From CAZCZY01 sp964503525 (GTDB lineage: Bacteria; Patescibacteriota; JAUYIX01): a stretch of 25,418 nucleotides of DNA. Below are positions 13,132 through 19,182 of this stretch, one piece after another (the stretch's first letter is position 1; each line of letters begins with the position of its first letter). The notes beneath the pieces were generated by a model, which did no database searches, was not told where the DNA came from, and saw only the letters and a list, made by a program, of their open reading frames with translations. The DNA is taken from contig CAZCZY010000042.1 of assembly GCA_964503525.1 (NCBI GenBank), positions 1 through 25,418 of the forward strand, read 5' to 3'. The translations under genes were made by a program, and so were the position numbers.

Positions 13132-13767
13132 ATGCCCGGGTACGGTCAATGGAAGTACAATGAAGTCCCACTCACTTCTAAGCAGCTCCTCGCCTTGAAA
13201 ACTGTTTACGCTGAGCTCAAGTCGCGTTCCGGTTCACTAAGGAGTAGAGGCATAAAAAATGTGGGCGTTCTTTCCCCACGCGAATGCAGCTTTCTCGGCC
13301 GTCCCAATCCACATACGCGCTGCATCGCTTCGCGAGATATGATCCTTCGCGGACAAAAAGCCATCATGATTTTTACTGAGCCTGTGCCGGATAATCCCCG
13401 CCCAAAAAAGATCATCCTCGGCGTTTTCAAGGATCAAGCTACTCTTGCAGAGGTACTAAACTGCGGCAGTCTTGCAGCTTACAAGTTTAAGAAACGTCTA
13501 GCGGCTGGAAAAGTCCCGCGTCCATGTACCTTCGTTCCGTTGCACATGGAAGTCTGTCACTGTGTTCAGTGCGGACAGCGCATCTTCCGTCCGGAGACAA
13601 TGGCCCTTTACGCATTCGGCAAGCTGATGCGCTGCGATACTTGCAAGCGGTCAAAAAGCTCGATGAAAGAGAAGAGTGACCGTTATTGCCGCCGGTGTGC
13701 TACACAGTTCACGCCCGCAGCAAGATCAAGTCGCATTTGCCCATGGTGTCTTGCGGAAGGCTTGTAA
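13132..13767 (+). CDS. Double zinc-ribbon protein, unknown function
   Basis: 211 residues, basic. The N-terminal 135 residues match no family I recognise. The C-terminus holds two metal-binding modules: C144-x2-C147 with C168-x2-C171, and C186-x2-C189 with C203-x2-C206 (CPWC near the end), both as in zinc ribbons that bind nucleic acid or hold protein folds. No signal peptide or membrane segment. ATG 13132 is preceded by the strong site AAAGGAG, 6 bases away. It has its own promoter, structured leader and terminator, so it is an independent unit whose expression is probably controlled at the leader. A nucleic-acid-binding role is plausible but unproven. Confidence 0.72.
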   Translation: MPGYGQWKYNEVPLTSKQLLALKTVYAELKSRSGSLRSRGIKNVGVLSPRECSFLGRPNPHTRCIASRDMILRGQKAIMIFTEPVPDNPRPKKIILGVFKDQATLAEVLNCGSLAAYKFKKRLAAGKVPRPCTFVPLHMEVCHCVQCGQRIFRPETMALYAFGKLMRCDTCKRSKSSMKEKSDRYCRRCATQFTPAARSSRICPWCLAEGL

Positions 13768-13783
13768 ACATTCAGTTTTTCAC

Positions 13784-13811
13784 CTGGAGAACATCGTGTT
13801 CTCCAGTTTTT
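13784..13811 (+). terminator. Rho-independent terminator of the zinc-ribbon gene
   Basis: CTGGAGAACA (13784-13793) pairs perfectly with TGTTCTCCAG (13797-13806) around a TCG loop and is followed by five T. There is no matching T run for the opposite strand, so it does not obviously serve the convergent peroxiredoxin gene. Confidence 0.92.
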
Positions 13812-13842
13812 ATTATCGCTATAAGTGCGACGCTCGCCGCGT

Positions 13843-14295
13843 CTACTCGAGTACGCCCAGCGCCTGCAATTCCAGATTAAAATTGGTAAACGTTTTTTCG
13901 ATCTGCCCTGCGGCACCGATCATAAATGCCGTCGACTCAACTGCTGTATAAGGAGCGCTCCGGTATGATTTTTGTAATGTAACACCGTATAGTTTTGCAA
14001 CGATGTGCCCGAGATCTTGCAATAGTGGAAATTCAATTTCATATTCATGAACGTACGCCGCATGATCTGCCACTTGATCATGTGAGATGGCAACAACACC
14101 AACGCCGTGCTGCAGCAAAACCCGCAGTTTATCGCGCAATGCAATTTTTTCGCGCCGACAACACGGGGTTCGATCCTTGGGATAAAAGACCAGCAAAACC
14201 CGGGTGCCAAGATAGTCCGACAGCTTGCGCGCCGTGCCATCGTGGTCCCGCAGAGAAAAATCTGGAGCATGCTGCAATACGCCCGTCTTTGTCAT
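13843..14295 (-). CDS. Peroxiredoxin, BCP/AhpC-TSA family, with vicinal cysteines
   Basis: Thiol peroxidase that reduces hydrogen and organic peroxides in the cytoplasm. 150 residues with the thioredoxin-like family start APDFSLRDHDG and LLVFYPKDRTPCC. The peroxidatic cysteine is C46 in T43-P44-C45-C46, where most BCP proteins have TPGCT; C45 is directly beside it. There are no other cysteines, so the usual resolving cysteine five residues on is missing. ATG 14295 matches the family N-terminus; a start at 14340 would add 15 residues overlapping the upstream terminator. No ribosome site is seen, but TATAAG lies 7 bases before the ATG, suggesting a leaderless start. Confidence 0.88.
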   Translation of the reverse strand: MTKTGVLQHAPDFSLRDHDGTARKLSDYLGTRVLLVFYPKDRTPCCRREKIALRDKLRVLLQHGVGVVAISHDQVADHAAYVHEYEIEFPLLQDLGHIVAKLYGVTLQKSYRSAPYTAVESTAFMIGAAGQIEKTFTNFNLELQALGVLE

Positions 14296-14320
14296 GCGCC
14301 CACTTATAGCTAAAAAATAG

Positions 14321-14357
14321 CCAAAAAGAAAACCGCCCACAACTTTTGTGAACGGTT
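14321..14357 (-). terminator. Rho-independent terminator of rfbB
   Basis: Read on the minus strand, AACCGTTCACAA pairs with TTGTGGGCGGTT (plus coordinates 14331-14342 and 14346-14357) over 12 bp with two G-U pairs and a 3-base loop, followed by TTCTTTTT. It lies 42 bases after the rfbB stop and separates it from the peroxiredoxin gene. Confidence 0.8.
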
Positions 14358-14398
14358 TAGCGACTTAAGAGACCTCGTCGCCTCGTATTGTCGCCGAC

Positions 14399-15454
14399 TT
14401 ACTTCAGCGCGTTTTGCAGTAGCCGATCGCGCTGCTCGTAGTTGAGCGAGAAGAACGCCGCGCCATCCGGATCGCGTTCGGCGATCCAATCCTGGTGCGT
14501 GCTGTACCACTCAATTGTCTTGGCGAGTCCAGTTTGTAATGTTTCCACCGGCGCAAACCCGAGCGACTCAAGCGCCGAAGGATCCGTGGCGTAACGCATG
14601 TCGTGACCCGGTCGGTCTGCTACGTACGAAATCAACGACTGGGACGCACCCATCAATCCAAGCACGGACTTTACCAGGTCAATGTTAGCAATCGGGTTGC
14701 GTGCACCGATGCCATACGACGCCCCGCTCACGCCCGCGTGCAGAATCAGGTCGAGCGCGCGACAAGCATCCTCGACGTAGATCCAGTCCCGAGTGGCCTG
14801 CCCCGTTCCGTACACCGGAATCTTTTGTCCACGCAGCACCGACTTGATGATCACCGGAATAAACTTCTCGGTAAACTGATACGGCCCGTAGTGATTGGCA
14901 CCGCGCGTGATGATCGTGTCGAGTCCGTAGGTATTGTGCGCAGCCTCGACCCAATGTTCCGCGGCAGCTTTACTTGCAGCATACGTATTACCAACACGAC
15001 GAGCTGTTGACTCGATCGTAAATTCTCCCGGCCGGAGCGAACCAAACACCTCGTCCGTCGAGATGTGCACAAAGCGCAACTTTTGCCCGTCGAGGTGCAG
15101 CTTAGTTGCAATCTTGAGGAGAGTCACGGTGCCGCGTTCGTTCGTTTCAAAAAAATCATCCCAAGAGAGAATGGCTTTATCGACATGCGTCTCTGCCGCA
15201 AAGTGCACGACAGCATCGCAGCGCCGCATCTCGGCTTCCATCTCCAGCGAATCAAGAATGTCTGCCTCGACAAACTCAAAGCGATCATCGTTCTCAAGGC
15301 CCTTGAGGTTTGAGCGCGAACCGGCATACGTGAGCTTGTCGACGCATACGATGCTCTGCAGCGGCCCGGGCATGTGCCTCGGATAGGCCGCGAGCATGTG
15401 TCGGATAAAGTTACTCCCAATAAACCCAGCTCCGCCGGTGACTAGCAGTCGCAT
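14399..15454 (-). CDS. rfbB: dTDP-glucose 4,6-dehydratase
   Basis: Second step of dTDP-rhamnose and related sugar synthesis: oxidises, dehydrates and reduces dTDP-glucose to the 4-keto-6-deoxy sugar using bound NAD. 351 residues, the normal length. Rossmann motif TGGAGFIGSN (6-15), AAETHVDKAI, the catalytic T133-D134-E135, Y158-x3-K162 (YAASKAA), RDWIYVEDACRAL and DRPGHDMRYA are all present. The start has a strong site, AAAGGAG, 5 bases before the ATG. Other dTDP-sugar genes (rfbA, C, D) are not in this window, so it appears isolated. The product probably feeds surface glycan made with the O-antigen ligase family protein at 17118. Confidence 0.95.
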   Translation of the reverse strand: MRLLVTGGAGFIGSNFIRHMLAAYPRHMPGPLQSIVCVDKLTYAGSRSNLKGLENDDRFEFVEADILDSLEMEAEMRRCDAVVHFAAETHVDKAILSWDDFFETNERGTVTLLKIATKLHLDGQKLRFVHISTDEVFGSLRPGEFTIESTARRVGNTYAASKAAAEHWVEAAHNTYGLDTIITRGANHYGPYQFTEKFIPVIIKSVLRGQKIPVYGTGQATRDWIYVEDACRALDLILHAGVSGASYGIGARNPIANIDLVKSVLGLMGASQSLISYVADRPGHDMRYATDPSALESLGFAPVETLQTGLAKTIEWYSTHQDWIAERDPDGAAFFSLNYEQRDRLLQNALK

Positions 15455-15459
15455 TTTTT

Positions 15460-15491
15460 CTCCTTTGGGATCGAACCCTCAGTTCGATCCC
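15460..15491 (-). promoter_or_regulatory. Inverted repeat abutting the rfbB ribosome site
   Basis: GGGATCGAAC (15467-15476) and GTTCGATCCC (15482-15491) form a perfect 10-bp stem with a 5-base loop. On the minus strand its foot touches the Shine-Dalgarno AAAGGAG (15460-15466). It could be an RNA hairpin limiting ribosome access, or an operator. Part of it (GGTTCGATCCC) equals the T-arm of tRNA-Val at 17066. Confidence 0.55.
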
Positions 15492-15568
15492 TCATAGGTT
15501 TTTAAAAAGACGGTTCGTAACGTGCGAGCCATTGAACCTAATCCATTGGGGAAGATTTGTTAAGCGCC

Positions 15569-15597
15569 TTGAGAAATTAGGTAAAAAACCGTACGCT
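15569..15597 (+). promoter_or_regulatory. Candidate promoter for tRNA-Ala(CGC)
   Basis: TTGAGA (15569-15574, 5 of 6), a 17-base spacer and TACGCT (15592-15597, 3 of 6). The start would lie near 15604, 6 bases ahead of the tRNA. Confidence 0.42.
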
Positions 15598-15609
15598 GCG
15601 CGGACAGAT

Positions 15610-15684
15610 GGGCCTGTAGCTCAGTGGTAGAGCACGTCATTCGCATTGACGGGGTCAGGGGTTCGAGTCCCCTCAGGTCCACCA
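15610..15684 (+). tRNA. tRNA-Ala (anticodon CGC)
   Basis: Complete cloverleaf; acceptor GGGCCTG/CAGGTCC carries the alanine identity pair G3-U70. The anticodon stem CGTCA/TGACG is perfect and the loop TTCGCAT has anticodon CGC. CCA is encoded at 15682-15684. The acceptor and most of the T arm match tRNA-Ala(GGC) at 5150. Confidence 0.94.
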
Positions 15685-15711
15685 ATTATTATTTTCCTAA
15701 GACGTCTCGCT

Positions 15712-15740
15712 TTGACAAGCGCACCGAGCTCGTTTAGGTT
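15712..15740 (+). promoter_or_regulatory. Candidate promoter for the 15821-16927 unit
   Basis: A perfect -35 TTGACA (15712-15717), a 17-base spacer and TAGGTT (15735-15740, 3 of 6). The start would lie near 15747, giving a leader of about 74 bases. Confidence 0.5.
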
Positions 15741-15745
15741 CGTGG

Positions 15746-15807
15746 CATCCACTAAAAACGGATGGTTCTTTGTCATTGGTCGCCACCGGCACAAGACAGA
15801 AGTGGAT
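15746..15807 (+). promoter_or_regulatory. Leader with two competing pairings
   Basis: ATCCACT (15747-15753) can pair over 7 bp with AGTGGAT (15801-15807), just ahead of the ribosome site AAAGGAG (15809-15815). Alternatively CATCC (15746-15750) pairs locally with GGATG (15760-15764). The two cannot form together. Short stems, so modest support. Confidence 0.35.
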
Positions 15808-15820
15808 TAAAGGAGCGAAC

Positions 15821-16090
15821 ATGCCAAGGTCCAAGAAAATTGGTCAGCGCATTCATGCCAAGCGACGCTGCTTTGCGCGCTATGGGATTAGCATCACGTC
15901 GCGCCAGATTAAGCAGATCGTCCGCAAGATCCAGCTGCAAATCGATGCGACGATGCTACACAGAGTGAGCAACCGCCGATCGATCTGGAAAGTCTATTAC
16001 CTCGAACTAGAGATAATCGTGGTATACGACAGCGGCCGCAGTAACATTGCTACCTTTCTGCCACCAGCCGGATTTGTTTCGGCAGCGTAA
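15821..16090 (+). CDS. Small basic hypothetical protein, possibly RelE/BrnT-like fold
   Basis: 89 residues. An arginine and lysine rich N-terminus (KKIGQRIHAKRRCFARYGI) and helix are followed by beta-strand-like segments (SIWKVYYLELEIIVVYDSG, SNIATFLPPAG). The pattern HAxxR...RYGI with a final vvyd...i.TfLP resembles small phage and toxin-like proteins of the RelE/BrnT type, but no antitoxin gene is adjacent, so no function is claimed. ATG 15821 has a strong site, AAAGGAG, 5 bases away, in a 13-base block TTAAAGGAGCGAA also present before the zinc-ribbon gene at 13132. It is first in a unit with the acyltransferase gene 18 bases downstream. Confidence 0.62.
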   Translation: MPRSKKIGQRIHAKRRCFARYGISITSRQIKQIVRKIQLQIDATMLHRVSNRRSIWKVYYLELEIIVVYDSGRSNIATFLPPAGFVSAA

Positions 16091-16108
16091 CACGCGGCAA
16101 GGAGTTTC

Positions 16109-16927
16109 ATGCTTGCAAAAGTTCGCTTTACGATTGGCTTTGGGTCATTTGTTTTTTTCCTGGCTTTTTTTGCGGGACCCCTGCTGTACGCGTTGATACT
16201 TTGGGATTGGCTTTTTAACGTAGATATACGCTCGCATCGTCTCAGAACCTCAACGTGGCTCACGTTTTTTGCTTGGCTGACGCATACCTGGGTTCGTCCA
16301 ATATTTGGCGTAAATTTCTTGCTCGAACTTCCCGAGGAATTTACCCAACACCCAGAACGGCCGTTCTTGATCGTTGTAAACCACCAGAATATCTTTGACA
16401 TCTATTTTCTCAACGCGTTGATGGGAAAACTGCGACGTCGAAGAGTTTGTTGGATTGTCAAAAAAGCAATTCGACGCGTGCCTTGGATCGGCCTCTCTGC
16501 CTTTGAGTCTGGGAGCGCATTTGTCGATCGCAACGGGGATTTCGAAGATCAGGAAAAAGTGCGAGCTTGTGGACGCAACGCGCATAGCGACAAGTCCAAT
16601 GTCATCCTGTTTGCCGAAGGCACTCGGTTTAGGCAGCCTCGGCCTGACTCAGGATTTACACGAGTGCTACCACCCAAGACGCGCGGCTTTGAGATTCTGC
16701 GAGAAGAACTCACCGATCATCCAGTTCTCTCTGCAACGTTGGATTGGCAGGACATGCCCGGACAAACTCTCTTGCAGGGCGCATCAGTGATTGGAAGAAC
16801 CTTCCATGTCCGAGCGCGCGTCGTCCATGACCTGGGTGGTTTATCGGCGGCAGAGTGGCTGCACCAGGAGTGGCTGCGTAAGGATCATGAGCTACTGGAA
16901 ATGCGCTCGCATTTACGAGCAAAGTAA
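16109..16927 (+). CDS. plsC: 1-acylglycerol-3-phosphate acyltransferase-like protein (PlsC/LPLAT superfamily)
   Basis: Membrane acyltransferase transferring an acyl group to a lysophospholipid-type acceptor, most probably lysophosphatidate. 272 residues. A hydrophobic N-terminal segment (about 7-33) anchors it. H92-x4-D97 (VVNHQNIFD) is the catalytic motif I, followed by KKAIRRVPWIG and AFVDRN; motif III is FAEGTR (168-173), with Ala in place of the usual Pro. The region after it (RVLPPKTRGFEIL) fits the LCLAT-like branch. A good ribosome site AAGGAG lies 6 bases before the ATG. Co-transcribed with the small gene at 15821 and closed by a terminator. It is the second such domain in the window, after the fusion protein at 5754. 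Confidence 0.88.
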   Translation: MLAKVRFTIGFGSFVFFLAFFAGPLLYALILWDWLFNVDIRSHRLRTSTWLTFFAWLTHTWVRPIFGVNFLLELPEEFTQHPERPFLIVVNHQNIFDIYFLNALMGKLRRRRVCWIVKKAIRRVPWIGLSAFESGSAFVDRNGDFEDQEKVRACGRNAHSDKSNVILFAEGTRFRQPRPDSGFTRVLPPKTRGFEILREELTDHPVLSATLDWQDMPGQTLLQGASVIGRTFHVRARVVHDLGGLSAAEWLHQEWLRKDHELLEMRSHLRAK

Positions 16928-16932
16928 ACATT

Positions 16933-16964
16933 AGCAGGTGAACACATGTCCGCCTGCTTTTTTT
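16933..16964 (+). terminator. Rho-independent terminator after the acyltransferase gene
   Basis: AGCAGGTG (16933-16940) pairs with CGCCTGCT (16951-16958) with one G-U pair around a 10-base loop, followed directly by a T run to 16964. Confidence 0.88.
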
Positions 16965-16976
16965 ATACCGACAACT

Positions 16977-17005
16977 TTGACGTCCTGCGGTCAATCGCGC
17001 AAGAT
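16977..17005 (+). promoter_or_regulatory. Candidate promoter for tRNA-Val
   Basis: TTGACG (16977-16982, 5 of 6), a 17-base spacer and CAAGAT (17000-17005, 3 of 6). The start would lie near 17012, just before the tRNA. Confidence 0.38.
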
Positions 17006-17013
17006 CCTTATAC

Positions 17014-17090
17014 GGGCACGTAGCTCAGCTGGTTAGAGCGCACGATTCACATTCGTGAGGTCAGAGGTTCGATCCCCCTCGTGCCCACCA
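17014..17090 (+). tRNA. tRNA-Val (anticodon CAC)
   Basis: Complete cloverleaf: acceptor GGGCACG/CGTGCCC, anticodon stem CACGA/TCGTG, loop TTCACAT with anticodon CAC, T loop TTCGATC. CCA is encoded at 17088-17090. It is followed 27 bases later by the O-antigen ligase family gene. Confidence 0.95.
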
Positions 17091-17117
17091 TTGATTAGGC
17101 GTACAATCACGAACTTT

Positions 17118-18377
17118 ATGCGCCTTCGTAAAATATTCGTCCTCCTACTGCCCTGGGTGCTGTCGACCAATGTTCGCTATGTTTTTGGGCAACCCCAAGA
17201 ATTTGGCGCCCAACAATACTTGGAATACACGCGATTCATCCTACCGGCCTCAGCAATAATGTTACTCGTGGGTATTTTTCTTTTCTACAAAAAACCGAAC
17301 ACGGCTAGTAAACCATGGAAGAAATACCTAGTACTCGTCATGGCCGGATTATTACTTGCGTCTACCGCTGCTTCCGTAAATACAGGTCTCTCTATCTATT
17401 GGGTGGCATTGTCCTCTGTTTTTGGTTTCGGGACATACTACATTGCCATTGCATTAAATGCCGATCCAGCGCTACGAAGACTTTTACTTGGCTCACTTTC
17501 TATCGCTGTCCTACTTCAGGCGATGCTGGGTATCTATCAAATTACGTTTGGTCATTCTCTCGGAATTCCCTTTTTAGGCGAACCAATAGCAACCGACGCA
17601 ACTGTCGGCGTGGCAAAGCTTATAATCAATGGACAACGCATCCTTAGGCCATTTGGCACTTTCTCTCACAGTAATATTTATGCTGGATTCTTAGTAATTG
17701 GAATACTAGCTACTATTTACTTCTACTGGTCAAGTATTATGAGAAGTGCACGGAGACATACAGTACAAAATCTTCACGTGGGAATTACACTTTTTGCTCT
17801 GCTAGTTTCCTACTCAAGGACGGCGTGGGCTGCCGCTACTGCAGGGATTATAATTTTGTCTTCTACACTGCGCGGCACATGGTCCGTGATGAAAGTTCCA
17901 CTAGCCGTTATTGTCGTTGCATTACTAGTTGGCCTCCCTGGAATCCTAGGCAGATTTCAGCTCCATCAGCAAACAAGCCAGCTTGAAATTCGAGCCGACT
18001 CCACCAACCAGGCAAAAAATGCCATTTTTTTACACCCTATTCTAGGTTCTGGACCACACACCTTTGTCTTTGCAGAGCTCAGCCTGCAATCCCCGGAGCA
18101 CCCAAAGGCGCCCCATTTAATTCAGCCAGTGCATAACCTAATACTGCTTATTGCTGCAGAATTCGGCCTGCCACTTGCTGCCCTAATGCTTTTTTATTTC
18201 GGTATTCAATTTTTGAGAGTGGATGCTCTCGGGAAATCAGTTCTGGCAGCAACCTTGATTATTGCGTGCCTAGATCATTACTTACTGACTACTTCTTCTG
18301 GCGCGGGTATACTTGTTTTAGCACTATTAATGTGTAAAAGACGTGTACTTTCACGTGCTACTTCACAAGCCCAGTAG
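17118..18377 (+). CDS. O-antigen ligase / polymerase family membrane protein (Wzy_C)
   Basis: Polytopic membrane enzyme of 419 residues with about ten hydrophobic segments. Family features: GTFSHSNIYAGFL, SYSRTAWAAA with R234 at the start of a central helix, a periplasm-side loop with HPILGSGPHTF, and H339 in QPVHNLILLIAAEFGLP, the conserved His-Asn-x-Leu motif near the C-terminus. Such proteins join or polymerise lipid-linked glycans outside the membrane; the type of glycan cannot be told. ATG 17118 is chosen because an upstream in-frame start would lie inside tRNA-Val. There is no ribosome site; TACAAT at 17102-17107 may be a -10 for a very short leader. Its last 20 bases overlap the convergent gene at 18358. 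Confidence 0.88.
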   Translation: MRLRKIFVLLLPWVLSTNVRYVFGQPQEFGAQQYLEYTRFILPASAIMLLVGIFLFYKKPNTASKPWKKYLVLVMAGLLLASTAASVNTGLSIYWVALSSVFGFGTYYIAIALNADPALRRLLLGSLSIAVLLQAMLGIYQITFGHSLGIPFLGEPIATDATVGVAKLIINGQRILRPFGTFSHSNIYAGFLVIGILATIYFYWSSIMRSARRHTVQNLHVGITLFALLVSYSRTAWAAATAGIIILSSTLRGTWSVMKVPLAVIVVALLVGLPGILGRFQLHQQTSQLEIRADSTNQAKNAIFLHPILGSGPHTFVFAELSLQSPEHPKAPHLIQPVHNLILLIAAEFGLPLAALMLFYFGIQFLRVDALGKSVLAATLIIACLDHYLLTTSSGAGILVLALLMCKRRVLSRATSQAQ

Positions 18378-18663
18378 CCTTGGCTACAACTCTAGAAAAT
18401 TCACTGAGCTTACCGTTTGTGCTGTCGTAATAAAATATTGCACTAAAAAAGCCCCCGACTAGCAATATGACTGCCAGCACGCCAAGAAGGTCTCGACGAG
18501 CAAACCCCACCATTCGTAGCTCCTGCGTTGTAAACTTGGCCGACTCCACTCTCAAAGCATCCACGACGGGTTCTCGGTCCAGCGATGTACCACCTCCGGC
18601 CAGTGCCATAGGTTCAGCAATATCTGTTGCTTTTTTGAGTTGCTTTTTTGGTTGATTGCGCAT
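18358..18663 (-). CDS. Small single-pass membrane protein, unknown function
   Basis: 101 residues: a basic N-terminus (MRNQPKKQLKK), a soluble region of about 50 residues, one membrane segment near 58-79 (LLGVLAVILLVGGFFSAIFYY) and a short tail. No family is recognised. It overlaps the end of the O-antigen ligase gene tail to tail by 20 bases and is divergent from bactofilin. No convincing ribosome site; the region before it is AT rich with TTGACT about 24 bases upstream of the ATG. The well-formed membrane protein architecture argues that it is real. Confidence 0.6.
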   Translation of the reverse strand: MRNQPKKQLKKATDIAEPMALAGGGTSLDREPVVDALRVESAKFTTQELRMVGFARRDLLGVLAVILLVGGFFSAIFYYDSTNGKLSEFSRVVAKATGLVK

Positions 18664-18714
18664 ATTAGCTAATAAATATTAATTAAGTCAAATAGATTCC
18701 TTTGTGTCATTAAA

Positions 18715-18742
18715 TTGCCATATTCCACATAACACATACAAT
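18715..18742 (+). promoter_or_regulatory. Candidate promoter for bactofilin
   Basis: TTGCCA (18715-18720, 5 of 6), a 16-base spacer and TACAAT (18737-18742, 5 of 6). The start would lie near 18749, giving a leader of about 20 bases with no clear ribosome site. Confidence 0.6.
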
Positions 18743-18768
18743 GACCCTCGTATTTTAAGACTAAACAC

Positions 18769-19182
18769 ATGCGAAACATAGAGCCACAAATTACTGCACC
18801 AGAAACCGTCGTCGGAGCGTCCTTAAAAGTCGACGGGGATCTTAAAAGCCAGGGTGATATTAGAATAGAGGGAAAAGTACATGGTTCAATCCAAACAGAT
18901 GGAACAGTTGTAATTGGACCAAGCGCGGATATTACAGCCAGCATCCAGGCGGCAAATGCTGAAATTGCAGGTCGGGTCGAGGGCGACATTACAGTAAAGA
19001 ACCGCCTATCGCTAACGGACTCTGCCAAAGTTAAAGGCAACCTGACGTCTCAAGAACTCGTCATCCAGCAGGGTGCGATTTTTACTGGAAATAGTTCCAT
19101 GCCTGATAAGTCGGAAGTAACCCCCGCGATCGATACTAATATTTCTTCAGAGATTTCTATAAAAGAAAAAGTACACGCCTAA
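18769..19182 (+). CDS. Bactofilin family cytoskeletal protein
   Basis: 137 residues forming a right-handed beta-helix that polymerises without nucleotides, usually on the inner membrane face to organise wall or surface enzymes. The repetitive core runs from VVGASLKVDGDL (about 14-25) through DIRIEGKVHGSI, VVIGPSADITASI, AEIAGRVEGDI and AKVKGNLTSQELVI to GAIFTGNSSM (about 113), as in the DUF583 family; the tails are polar and disordered. Its stop codon is directly followed by the GTG start of the next gene, so the two are translationally linked. The neighbours are envelope genes, fitting a role in cell-surface organisation. Confidence 0.93.
   Translation: MRNIEPQITAPETVVGASLKVDGDLKSQGDIRIEGKVHGSIQTDGTVVIGPSADITASIQAANAEIAGRVEGDITVKNRLSLTDSAKVKGNLTSQELVIQQGAIFTGNSSMPDKSEVTPAIDTNISSEISIKEKVHA

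Noticed and set aside
13995..14309. Plus-strand frames of 104 and 68 codons opposite the peroxiredoxin gene.
   Set aside because: They overlap a conserved enzyme and lack a ribosome site or recognisable domains.
14934..15386. Plus-strand open frame of 150 codons opposite rfbB.
   Set aside because: rfbB is unmistakable on the other strand; the frame is low-complexity Ser/Arg-rich and has no start signals.
15762..15968. Open frame of 68 codons starting in the 15821 leader.
   Set aside because: It overlaps the better supported gene in another frame, without a ribosome site.
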